Source: Trema orientale
Lineage: Eukaryota > Streptophyta > Magnoliopsida > Rosales > Cannabaceae
Reading direction: 5' to 3'
Assembly: GCA_002914845.1 (NCBI GenBank)
Contig: JXTC01000242.1
Coordinates: forward strand, 62,001 to 126,000
Length of the DNA stretch: 64,000 nucleotides
Under the pieces are notes generated by a model that searched no databases, had not been told where the DNA came from, and worked only from the letters and a program-made list of their open reading frames with translations. Position numbers and translations under genes: made by a program. This document shows, one piece after another, positions 1-11,790 of the stretch (positions within the stretch are counted from its first letter, which is position 1; each line of letters opens with the position of its first letter).

Positions 1-144
1 TAACGGCCATTTAAGGTGCTTTTAAGAAACTTTCTCATGTTTCACTTTTATCCGTATTTAATGATAAGGAAAATACAAACCTATGATGTGGGATGATAAA
101 TATTATGTGTTCTAGAACCTCATAGCTAAAGTTTCTGTTTGCAG

Positions 145-1483
145 TTTGAACTTGAACAATGGCTTCATAAAGGTAGAAGAGCCATATTGGGAACCAGAAT
201 ATGCGCCAGTTACAAGCCAACACCAAAACCAACTTTCAAAAGGCAAGAGTCATATCCGCAAAATGTGGACCTTCCTCCAATACTACCCAAGAAAAAGAAG
301 AAACCTTATCCGATTCCCTTCAAAAAGATCAAGCAAGCAGCAAAGCAGGATAAAAAACTAGCTGAAAGGGGTATTGAGAAGCCCCTTGAACCTCCAAAGA
401 ATGGGTTGCTTGTTCCTGACCTTATTCCCGTTGCTTATCGGGTACTAGATGCCTGGAAGATTTTAATTAAAGGCGTTGCACAGCTCTGGCATGTAATTCC
501 TGTATATGCTTGCAGGTATATATGTTTCACTACCATACCCTAGATATACTAGATTACCTTTGGGTACTTTATTCAGTTGTTTTTTAACTAGTTTTGTATC
601 AATAAAGGCCTATATATTGGAGTATCAAATTGTTTTAGTTATTTGCAGTGAGTGCTCTGAGGTTCATGTGGCTGAGACTGGTCACCGCATTCAGAATTGC
701 CTTGGTCGAGGCATGGTAAGGCGCCGAAGCTTCCACTCATGGATCAAGGGCTCCCTAAATGACATACTTGTACCCATCGAGTCATACCATCTCTATGACC
801 CTTTTGGTCGGCGCATTAAGCATGAAGCTCGATTTCAGTATGACAGGATTCCAGCTGTTGTGGAGCTATGCATCCAGGCTGGTGTGGATATACCAGAGTA
901 CCCTTCGCGACGAAGAACAATACCCATCCGCATGATTGGGAGGAAAGTAGTTGATCGAGGTGGATTAGTCAAGGAGCCAAAGCCATGGCGCTCCGCAAAT
1001 CCATCTTCACTTGTAGATCTTGATACTTATGGGGCTTCTACGCGGTTCCCACCTCCTTTATCATCAGATATACCTAGGATTGCACAGGTAACAATGGATG
1101 CATATGAAGTCGTTCGATTGGGAGTGACAAAGTTGATGAAGAAATACACTGTCAAGGCATGTGGATATTGCTCAGAGGTTCATGTGGGACCTTGGGGTCA
1201 CAGTGCTAAGCTATGTGGAGAATTCAAGCATCAGTGGAGGGATGGGAAGCATGGTTGGCAGGATGCTACAGTGGACGAAGTTTTTCCTCCAAATTATGTG
1301 TGGCATGTTAGAGATCCCAAAGGACCTCCGTTGAGAAGTGCACTTAAGAGATTCTACGGTAAGGCCCCTGCTGTTGTTGAACTGTGCTTGCAGGCTGGTG
1401 CAAAGATTCCTGAGAGGTACAAACCCATGATGAGGCTTGACATTGTTGTCCCTGAAAGTGAAGAGTCAAGATTTGTTGCCTGA
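145..1483 (+). CDS. APO1: APO1-like chloroplast protein (5' part outside window)
   Basis: Two exons lie in the window, 145-515 and 649-1483 (stop TGA). They join as GCTTGCAG|TGAGTGC and restore the cysteine pattern of the APO domain. The protein has two copies of the APO module: one follows the basic segment LPKKKKKPYPIP and contains CSECSEVHVAETGH, the second contains ACGYCSEVHVGPWGH. The paired Cys/His residues are the expected zinc ligands. The C-terminus (RLDIVVPESEE...FVA) matches APO1 better than its paralogues as I recall them. APO1 binds group II intron RNA in plastids, promotes splicing and is needed for photosystem I 4Fe-4S cluster accumulation (family knowledge). The start codon and transit peptide are upstream of base 1; bases 1-144 read as intron ending in TTTGCAG. 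The phase of exon 145 is chosen because it leads into the conserved VDLPPILPKK motif. Confidence 0.9.
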
Positions 1484-3779
1484 TCGATTGGTAAATGTCA
1501 AAGAACTTGATTTAGGCATGTATAGTTTCTTTGACTAATTGCCTCAATCACACTCGTTAAACCATACAAGTATTTGCTCTTTTTTTTCCCCCCTACTGTT
1601 CATGAAAAAAAGCTGGTAACGTGGAATCATGAATATTACTCAGAATTCCTTGAAGCTTGATATAGCGACCTAATTGAAATCCTAAGGTCAAGCTGTACAT
1701 GTAGATGATTTCTTTAGCTGAGACCCATGTTTTATCAGAGATGCTTCTTTGTGAGCAGGATTTTGGCATAGTTTTCTTCTAGGGGCAATTGCTTGGTGCA
1801 TGCAGGTTGCAGGGTAACATTTTTGTAGGAGAAAAACCACCAGGCATGATGATGGAACCAATTACCAACTAGCTCAAAGGGGTATTAACTCCTAGCGTAC
1901 TTGCGGATTGCGCACTCAACGTCGGCTTTAGTAAAACTATCGAAAACCTTCTCTGCCCCGAGGCTTCTTTCTCTGATAAGAGAGATTGGTCTCACAAAAA
2001 AGAGCTTATGGGGTTACTAAGCACATAGTACACACATTTATATCAGAAGAGAACAAACATAATATGAAACTGAAAAATGATTCAATAACGTTTTGTGTAG
2101 TCCGAGAATCGTTTATCATGCGAAAAATGCTCAAGTTTACATGTGGTGCTACACATACTAATAAACGGTCTTGTAAATTTAGAAGTATAAACTCACTTCA
2201 ATTAATATGTGATTATCAAGGGATTATCTAGATTCCTGATTATTACACACAATGAACCATTGAAGTTTACTATAGCCTCGCAGGATCGAAGAATCCTTTT
2301 GAACTTAAAAGAAAAAAAATGCTAAGACCACTCTATTTTTCTTTGAGGAGTCTTCTATACTTTATAATATTATTAAAATGCGATATTTTTTAGTGAAATT
2401 TACACGTCGACTGTGAAACATTACAGTAAAAAAGAATAAAAAATAGATTAGTACTAGCATTACTCTAACTTGAAAAGCCTGACTCGACTTGGCTCAATGG
2501 GTTTATAAAATTTTGGGCATTTCTTATTATTTTCCTTTTCCTTTCATTTTGACCCAAGAGAAAATGTTACGTACCACCAATTGCTTTTGAACCTTGAGGA
2601 TTTTGTTCCTAATCATTTCTCCTTCTTGTGTTAGTCCTTTGAGATTAGTGAAAGTGTTCCCGTTCTGATGAATTCAAAAGTAAAGAAATAGGAATAAAAA
2701 AGAATAATATGTGGTCTATCATTCAACGCATCAACTGCTGTGTCCCAATACATGATAATGATATTATAATCTAGTCAAAAGATCTCCCTCAAGCTTCTTC
2801 CGACGATAACCCCCTTTTGAATGGAAAGATGTCTAGATGATTTGAGGGAATTCAGTCCGAAACAAAGAGGATTTTTTATGCACAGCCAAGACTCTAATTG
2901 TGATTTGTCATTTGTGACCACAAAAACTATGATGTGATTGTATTAAGGAAAGTCGAGTTGGGCCTCAAAAAATAAATCAAATAAAATAATAATAAGAAAA
3001 TCCAATAATATAAATGGAAATAAAAATCCTGAAGTGGTCACATAAATGCCAAAAAACATAGCCAATCAATGAGAACAGGAATCTTTGATCCAACTGACTA
3101 AAAAAATTGAAAGTTTTGTCTTGAATAGGAAAGGAATTGACCAAGTCAAATACACAAGTTTGGGTAAACAATCGATCACATTTCCGCTTTGTTGAGTTGT
3201 AGGCTAGCAAAGGCCTGTTGAGGACAGCATTAACCTTTGAGCTTTTCCCTTCTTTTCATGTGAAGAATAGGGGCATCGTTTGAGAGCTTTCCTAAAATGT
3301 CAGTCACAAAAGAGAGAAAGAGATTCCCCACTTCTCATTTCTCAATACTGTCAAATAACACCCTTTACTGCATTAGTCCTTTTCTATATTATACAAGCCA
3401 TATTTGCCTTTTTTTTTTTTTTTTACCCTTTTTTTTTAAAGACCAAATCTAGCTCACATACACTTGGACCGTATTGAACTATTAATATAAACACAATAAT
3501 AGTCTTTAATTCATTAAATTAAAAAAGGTGACCATTCTAAGGTGGAATGGCAAGGGGAAGACCAAGAGCTACTGTAAGAATTTCCAACTTCTTGAGCAAT
3601 CCACCTTACCTCTCTGGTGGTCATAATATATGAGCAATCTACTTCGTGAAGGATCTATATAACATGAAGAAATAGTATCCTTTAACTCACTATGACGGTC
3701 AGAATATATAGATAATTCACCATGTAGCTGAGAAATTTGTTACAGAATTTATATACTATGTAACAAGCTACTGGCTATC

Positions 3780-4040
3780 CTACTCCTAGGGTTATGCATA
3801 CTCTACCCATTATAATCTTTTCTTTTCTTTTTTTTTTTTTTTTGGCACTTTGTTTCTTAGTATATTTCATGTTGAGACTAGTTTAGTTATCTTATTTGCA
3901 CTCACTGGGTATACAAAATTACTGTTGGAATCTTGTTTCACTGTTTCAGGATTTGTTAAGATGCCACTANTCCTAGGGTTATGCATACTCTACCCATTAT
4001 AATCTTTTCTTTTCTTTTTTTTTTCCAAAAAAAAAAAAAA
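3780..4040. repeat. Short duplication around a single N
   Basis: About 50 bp starting TCCTAGGGTTATGCATACTC occurs at about 3784 and again directly after the N at 3970. Both copies run into a T-rich tract, and the second is followed by poly-A. The duplicate starts exactly at the ambiguous base, which suggests a gap-fill or scaffold-join artefact rather than biology. Confidence 0.7.
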
Positions 4041-6339
4041 AAAAGGAAAGAAGTGGCCTGCAAACATTACATCAGAAAATCATTGAAGGGTATCATTTGG
4101 TTGCTTGTTCCTGCCACACACACACCAACAGGCAAGTATCTTCTCACGGGTTGAAGTTTGAACTTTGCTTGATCAACCAACTAATAAAATAATCTGTTTA
4201 CTTATAAAACATCCGAAGCAAGAATACTGAGAATGATGGGCATACGACGATAAGCATTACGCTTATGTTTTTGTCTTTGAGCCGAAGGCATTTGTTATGG
4301 CAAGAATATTTAGTAACACGTACCAAAATTTTTAAAAGGTAGGTAAACTTAATCATGTGCATATAATGAATCACCACTATTTTTATTTTTTCTCCCATCA
4401 ATGTCATAACAAACTTAGCTTAATCTCTATGTTTTAGTAAGATCCCATCATTTTATCTGTTTAGTCTAGTGGATTATCTTGACTAGTGCTTCAAGTGCAT
4501 TGAACCCTTCATTAAGTTACTACTTCTCCACTAGTAGCATAGCTGTTTAAAATTAAGACATGAGCCTAAAATGAGATTAATTTGATGTTTTTGGCACAAA
4601 AGTGAAGTATGTAGAATTTGGTAGTGGTGCTATCAAGGGCCCAAGATGTGAGTCTTCATTTTTGTTTTTATTTTTATTTTTTGAGGTGGCCAGTATGGAA
4701 TACAACGGCTGTAAGAAAAGGATTTTTGGCGCCAACCCCATCTAGTTGCTGATCCCTCTGCTCTGTCCGCCCTATGGTATATAAAGCCCAAGCTAAAAAA
4801 GCCGAAGCCAAAAGAACTCACCCCATCATAGAATGTTATTTTTATTTTCTTTATTTTTTGGGTTGTGAAACTTTTGAAATTCAAATCCAACGGTCTTTTT
4901 CTTTTTTCTTTTCTTCATCTTTTCTTTTCTTGTCTTTTTTTTTTTTTTTTTTTTGCCAATACTTCCACATTTTTTTTAAGACCCATTTTTTATTTACATG
5001 ATACATACATTCACTTTTAATGATCCCCCCATTAGTATTCAAACTACAGGTCTTTATGTATAAGGTTTGTTATTGTCTTTAGTATGAAATTTGGGGGTGG
5101 GTAGTATTGCCAACTACAATCCAATACAATCATACTGGCAAAGCTAGTGGTCCAAGAAAAGAAGCTCCAAAAGTACCAAAAGCATTAAATACCATTCCAA
5201 TCCTTTTTGGAGGAGTGAGAGGAAAAGATGGGAGAGCTGGTCCATACCAAGAAATAAGTTGTTTTCTTTTTGGTACATTTATTTTGATGTAAATCATCAA
5301 AAATAACAACACAATATATAAACATTAAATTGCAGCCTCATATCTACAAGCAAACTGTTCTAAAAAACAGCTTATAGAAAGAAATAATGGAGTGAGGAGA
5401 GCAGAGAAGAGGGACCTTTGCTTGCACCGTAAATAACAAGTAATAAGAAGGAACTGGGTGTTTGTTGCCTTGTTGGTGTTGGTGGTGGGGTCCACTGTTC
5501 CCTACCCAAACCAAAGGTCCAAAGTCTTGTACTGGTCCCACCATCCCATACACCCTCCTTACTGTTTTATTTATTTATTATTTATTAATTTTTTCTTTTT
5601 CTCTGTTTTTGAGCTTCCCCTGTTTTGTTCATACATTTTTTTTTTACAGTATTTTTCTCTGTTGGGTTACCAATATATCCCCCGATAAATCTAAATTTCC
5701 TAACCCTTATGTGTTTTTTTATTGCTAATCATGTGAACCCCACTAACCATCAATTAACAAGCGCATTATTAAAAGATATTTAATCACATTTATTTGGTGA
5801 TTCAGTACTCTTCTGATTATTTCTTTTGGAATGTGACTGACATTTGTCAGATTAGTATCTTCTCTTGTTCTCCAAAAATTAAAAAAACCATAATAATAAT
5901 GAAAAAAATAGCCTCTTATAGAACATATTATACTACTGGCTAGTGGCTACTAGTAGTAGTAGAAGTTGGTATAATAAGAAAAGAAGGTCAACAAAGTAAG
6001 TAAATCAGAAAAATATTAAATCTTTGGGGGTTTTGTTTATTATTTACTTGATTGATAGATATGCAGTGAGTAAGTGACCAATTATATAAACATAATAAAG
6101 AAACAAAGGAAGTTTACTTAATGGGGACAAAATTTTAAACTAGAAATGAAAAAGGAAAAGGTAAAAGGAAATAAATGGTATGAAGAAAGTAAGTAAAGTA
6201 AAATTAAAGAAGTGGTAAAAGTAGCTTCTTGCAAGCTTTCAAATCCAAGAGAAAAAAAAAAAAGAATTATTACAAATGACAAAAATATAAAATTGATAAA
6301 GTGGCATACATGTGTTGGGGAAGGGAGAAGGGGAAGGGG

Positions 6340-6360
6340 GCCTTATATATATATATTATG
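6340..6360 (+). promoter_or_regulatory. Candidate TATA region of the RING/VWA gene
   Basis: CCTTATATATATATATTATGG lies about 340 bp upstream of the chosen ATG at 6689 and is the most TATA-like sequence near the gene. The leader downstream would contain the (TA)n tract and GA-rich runs. Inferred from sequence only. Confidence 0.35.
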
Positions 6361-6391
6361 GCTGTGGGTTAGTGTGAAGACCGAGTGAAAA

Positions 6392-6395
<4 letters not shown>

Positions 6396-6441
<46 letters not shown>
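6396..6441. repeat. (TA)n microsatellite
   Basis: About 23 uninterrupted TA units, just downstream of the candidate TATA region and probably inside the transcribed leader of the RING/VWA gene. Such tracts are usually length-polymorphic. Confidence 0.95.
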
Positions 6442-6445
<4 letters not shown>

Positions 6446-6688
6446 CACAAAAAGAAGAAACGGCAGAATCAACAACAACAACAATAACAGTGGGGAGAGC
6501 TGTGGACAACATTTGCAGAGTTTTTACAGCGAGAGCTCTGTCTGCAGCTCAGGCGTTTTCTCTCTTTCTCTTCTTTCTTTTGCTCCATTACCATATTTGT
6601 CAAAGTTGCAGAGAATTTGAACGAGAAGGAGAGAGACTCTGAGAGAGAGTGTGTGTAAGAGAGAGAGAGAGAAGGAAGGAAAATAGAT

Positions 6689-9600
6689 ATGGGGGGAGGA
6701 AGAGGAGCTTCTTCAAGGCTGAGACAAGCAGCTAGGAACATCGTAGTTGCAGCTGCGAATGCCTGTGGTTCCTTCTCCAGAAGGAAAGCTCTTGTAGATC
6801 CCATAGTCTTTGACCATACAACCTCTGAATCTGTAAGTTCATTCTTCACAACCCCTCTTCTTCTTTCATCTTTTCCCACATTTTTTTTGGTTTAATCTGA
6901 TTTTTTTTATTTATTTACTCTGTATATTAGGAAATTATTGTGAGTATTTGAATGGCCCATTGTGTGTTTTTCATTTTCTTTTGGGGGTTACCTTATAAAT
7001 CGTAACCTCAATTGCCTTTCTTGAAGCTTTGCCTCTCTTTTCGAGTGTTACTTTCAAATGGGTTGCCTTTGCTTTTTTATTTCATGATCAAAGAGATTCA
7101 TCTTATTGTGACATTACGTTATTCAAAGGCTAAACTAAAACGGGTAACATTTATTTATTTTGGTAATGTGTGTTTCCAGATCTCAGGTTCTTCTGTTGTA
7201 TCTCCGACAAAGACAAGGAATATATCTGAGGAAGAAGATGAAGATGTTGCAGAGGAGTTTGAGTCCTCAAGTATCAGTACCAGTTTGCCCACTGCTAAGG
7301 TACACCCTTCTCACAAGTCATTCCTAATACCCGTTTTCCTTATTTTAGCTCAACCTGAAGATAAAGAAGATTCCTAAACCCCGTGACAAATAAAAACAAA
7401 ACATATTTAAAAAGCAAAAGAAAATAATAAAGTTTAAAGGTGAAAAACGTTTTTTCTTTATTCCAGAAACTCTTCTCCATGGGGAGATATCTGTAACTAG
7501 ATGATCTTTGGCGGCCGTGTATATATACATATATATACATATATATATATATACAGGTGAATCCAATTGTTCTCACCAGTTGATTTGAAAGCTCGGGCAG
7601 TCTATAAAGTCTCTTGTGTATGTTTCTGTCTTCTGCTCTTTCAGGTCAATTCAAGCTTCAAATCTTTCTAATACAGAAACACCCCAGTTCTCTCTTTTAT
7701 ATGTACAATAACATTTATATTGAAAGGCAAAAAAGAAAATAGTCTTTCAACGCAGAGAGTCTAAATTTAAAGTTGGAAGTAATAATAGCAGGTGGGGAGA
7801 ATAAATGAATAATGGACAATACAAAGTTGTGGCATGTGAACGCTCCTGAATCCTGACACATGTGCACTACCGAAGTTTGGGAATCCACTGTTGTGCAGCC
7901 TTAGACAGCAGAGCCCACTCTAAAAAAAGTTCTTCCCACCAGCCAGTGACACTAATTATAGTGATTAGACCATATTATTCAATCTTTAGCACCATTCTAA
8001 TTTTGTGAGACTCCCTCCTTTGCCTCTTCAATGTCCATATTAGTAATTAGCATCAGTATGACTCTTTTTGATGGTTTTCAAAGCATAATTGATTATCTAT
8101 TTCAGACTCTATCCTTTTATTTTTTTTTGGGTTAATTTTGCTGTTGATTCTTTTTGAAGATTTTGGTACACGAATATTTCAACAAATAAATTGTCAAATA
8201 GCCCCATGAGCTCCAACTAAGTTTAGTTTTTTGTCATGTCAAAACGTCTATGTTAGTATTTGATTGGCTTGTGTTAGTTGAAAGTTAATTAACCTTGTGT
8301 CAAAAGTATGTTTTTCCACTTTCTTTTTCTACGGTGAAAAAAACAATCAATATATGGCCAAAAACCAATTATTAAGAAGTACTTGATAAATGAACCAGAA
8401 CATGCTCGATCACTTCATTCTACAGTGAAATAATTGTGCACCTTAGACCAACAGTTGCAATTGGCTTCAGAACTGCATTTCTTTATCTAAAGTCGAAAAA
8501 GGAAAGAACCAAACCAAATTTAAATTGAAGCTTTTATTCTGCAATAAGATTCTTTTCCATGTCAAAATATGAAGATTTTGCATCAGTGATCATTGATCAG
8601 ATACATCTGACCTTGTCTAGAATCAAACATACATTAAGAATCCAGAACCAGTTCACACTTGCCATATTCTCATTCATAGACCAAAAACACTGTAAAACTA
8701 CTTGATATGCAACTCCCTATCTTCTTTGGTGCTTCGTCATTTAATTATTTACAAAAATACTAACTGTCACAAATATTAGGCATTACTTCTGAGTTATCAA
8801 CTTATTAAAAATTGTCATCTAAAACTGTTCTTCAAGTGTCAAAACTAGTATTAATCTTTCATGTTTTTTCTGTTGTGACAGAACTTGTGCGCAATATGTC
8901 TAGACCCTCTGAGTTACAACAGCAAGGGAAGCAGCACTCCAAGCCAGGCCATATTCACAGCCCAGTGCTCCCACGCCTTCCACTTCGCCTGCATCTCCTC
9001 CAACGTCCGCCACGGCAGCGTCACCTGCCCCATCTGCCGCGCCCACTGGACGCAGCTCCCCCGCAACCTCAACCCGCCTTGCGTCTCCTCCTGCAACCAG
9101 ACCGACCCCATTCTCCAAATCCTTGACGACTCCATTGCCACTTTTCGCATCCACCGCCGCTCCTTCCTTCGCTCTGCCCGCTATGACGACGACGACCCAA
9201 TTGAGCCAGACGACATGTCCAACTGCCCACGTCTCCACCTCTCTCTAGTCCCAGTCCCAACAGCCTCACCGACTAACTTCCAACCACCATTGCCAATAGC
9301 TCCCGGCCGCCATTTACACCCCTCAACTTGCTCCTCCTCCTCATTTCTACAACCAAACAGAGCATATCTGTCCGTGAAACTAGCGAACCAACGAGCCACG
9401 GACTTGGTCTTGGTGGCCAGCCCCAACGGGCCACACCTCAGACTCCTCAAACAATGTATGGCCTTAGTGGTCTTCTCCCTTAGACCAACTGATCGTTTAG
9501 CCATTGTCACGTACTCCTCCGCTGCAGCTCGAGTCTTTCCCCTAAGACGCATGACGTCTTATGGGAAACGAACTGCTTTACAAGTCATCGATCGTCTCTT

Positions 9601-10249
9601 CTACATGGGCCAAGCTGATCCAGTCGAAGGGCTCAAGAAAGGCATCAAGATTCTTCAAGATCGGGCACACAAGAACCCGGAGTCCGGAATCCTGCACCTG
9701 TCTGATAGCCCGACGCAATCCTACCACGCTTCGATGATGAACATGGAAGTTCCAATCCCGGTTCATCGTTTCCATGTCGGGTTCGGATTCGGGACCTCGA
9801 ACGGGTTCATCATGCACGAGTTTGAAGAGTTTTTGGCTGGACTACTCGGCGGAGTGGTGAGAGACATCCAGTTGAGAGTGAGAACGGGGGAGGAGTCAAA
9901 CGGTCGGATTGTACGGATTGGAGAGCTAAGAGGAGGTGAAGAGAGGAGAGTTTTGTTGGATTTAGGCGAGAGTGGACATGCGTGTGTGGAGTATAGCTAT
10001 AGTGAGGACGTGGGTGAAGTTGATGAGCGTTTCATAACAGGGGAAACGTTGGTGAGTGTGGGGGATGGTAAGAGTAACGTTGTGGAGTCGGGAGCGGCTG
10101 CGGAGGCAGCGGAGGAGGTGGCTGGTGGTGTTGGTGGGAGGATGGACGTGATTGGTGGTGGGAGGCCAAGTAATGTAGAAAGTTGGGATTACCATGATCC
10201 TTACATGGCTAGAAGGTGGGCTAAGCATTTGCATGGCTATAGACTTTGA
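6689..10249 (+). CDS. RING-H2 / VWA-domain E3 ubiquitin ligase, WAV3-like family
   Basis: Exons 6689-6832, 7180-7299 and 8882-10249 (all phase 0) give about 543 aa. The basic N-terminus (GASSRLRQAARNIVVAA) precedes an acidic linker (EEEDEDVAEEFE). The RING-H2 finger at about residues 91-140 has the spacing C-x2-C-x22-C-x-H-x2-H-x2-C-x11-C-x2-C. A VWA-like domain follows at about 258-390 with family motifs LRPTDRLAIVTYSS and RVFPLRRMTSYGKRTAL, then a C-terminal domain ending in DPYMARRWAKHLHGYRL. Plant proteins with this layout (WAV3, WAVH1, EDA40) are E3 ligases, some acting in root tropism. The usual VWA metal-site motif DVSGSM is here ASPNGP (about 267-272), and LSDG is LSDS, so metal binding is probably lost. 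Intron 2 is long (7300-8881). Exon 3 is strikingly GC-rich compared with its surroundings. The exact paralogue is unknown. Confidence 0.88.
7515..7556. repeat. Imperfect TA/TACA microsatellite in intron 2
   Basis: Alternating TATATACA/TATA units inside the 1.58-kb intron of the RING/VWA gene. Simple sequence only; no gene. Confidence 0.85.
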
Positions 10250-11790
10250 AGCAAATATATATCTAGGTGCATATTTGAACCAAATTATTTCTCCTTGTAT
10301 GGATTTGTACATTTAGAAGAAAGCATTGAGTCTTTCATTGAAAGCATATTTAGCTTTTACATGGCTGCTATGCTCAAACAGCTTTCAAAAGGGAAAAATT
10401 AAAAAGAAAAATGGTTTAATATACTACTCCTACTTGAAATTTGAAAAACCTCAAAGTTGTAATTGTGCATTCTGGTGATCAGAATTCAAAATGGAAAAAC
10501 TGGATTAGCCCAAGACTCCAAGTGCATAAATCCTGGTGGCTTCTCACTGTTCAATTTTGAAATTTCTTTCCTATTCTTCCTATTCTTTTTGGAGGCAAAG
10601 GAGACAACTTTTTTTTAGAAGTATATATGAAATTAACCACTTGAGCAGTAACTAAAAATGAAAATTATAAAAGAAAAAAGAAAGGAAAACAGAAGCTATT
10701 TCATCTAATCATATGTAGTATTGTTACTCTTATATTAATTTGCTACCACAAGTTATCATTTTTCTAAATCATTTATCGTCATTATGGCTGGTTTGAGGAA
10801 CTAATTATTTTCCTTTGAACATATCAACCATGATAAGTGATAACGTAATGAAGCAGCTTTACTCTGGAAGTAGTTTATTACAAAATAAAAGGTTGAAACA
10901 GAAGAGAGCAAAGAAATACTCTCTAAAATAAATTTTAAAATTAATGACGTCGTTCCTTTGAACTTAAAAAAAACAACTTTACAAGCAATTTACTCAAAAA
11001 TTAAAAAATGTCAATATAATATGATAATATCATCGACCCACTATACTAAAAACTAGAACCATAAGAGATGGTTGCAGATATAGCTTACATCTGTATAATC
11101 ATCTCCCTCAACAAAAGTTATGGACTCAAACAAAGTGGAGATATAAAGATAAACCCAAATCCAAATTCCAAGCCCATAACTGGGTTTTAAAGTTTGGTCC
11201 TTGCACTACTGTTTCGCTATTATTGTCAAATAACCTTTTCTCGATTTAACCAGACCCACGTTAAAAAAAAATTACTTATACGGGAAAGAAATTCACAAGG
11301 GAGGCTGTGCATCCATCCTCCAATCAATATCGATGTATGTATACGTAATTGTCTCGTTTGAATGAAAAACGACACCCCAACAGAGGAAGAAGAAGAAGTA
11401 GTAGTAGACGACAGAGCACAGCACAGAAACGGACAAAAAATTTCGAGAAACGCGTGCAGCTACTGCCACACCCCTACCAACACTACTACTACAGTACTAC
11501 TTTGCCTAATAATCCCAGTAGTTTAGTTGTACGGGGGGCTATTTCTCTTTTCACCCCTGTCTCTCTACCCTTTTCTTCATTTTTACCATGATTGGAAATC
11601 AGCCCTTCTGATCTTCTTTTCTCGTGAATATAGCGAGTGAAAATGGTCTATGCAAAGTCAATAACACCAACCCAGAAAAGCTCATACTGTGACCTTCAGT
11701 TACCCCAGTCGAAGTGAAAGAGTTGGACTTTTCTGCTTTTTTCTCTTTGGGTTTTGGTTTTGGTTTGGGTTTCTCTTTCTTAGAAGTGAA
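10250..11790. other. Intergenic and leader region upstream of the PHL11-like gene
   Basis: AT-rich sequence of about 1.5 kb with no credible coding region. The part from about 11,380 on holds GAAGAAGAAG repeats and CT-rich runs that look like the 5' leader of the gene starting at 11791. The small ORFs at 11349-11591 (+) and 11599-11853 (-) are compositional. Confidence 0.6.

Larger units (their letters stand above)
1484..6688. other. Intergenic region between APO1 and the RING/VWA gene
   Basis: About 5.2 kb without a convincing gene. It is AT-rich with poly-T runs (3409-3424, 4938-4955) and short pyrimidine tracts. The ORFs of 60-90 codons here have low-complexity composition and no recognisable domain. 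The last few hundred bases before 6689 are the likely promoter and leader of the next gene. Confidence 0.7.

Noticed and set aside
1986..2231. 81-codon ORF
   Set aside because: No homology recognised, biased composition, no splice or promoter support.
8900..9552. Antisense ORFs over the RING/VWA exon
   Set aside because: GC-rich coding DNA gives long shadow frames; no conserved motif on the minus strand.
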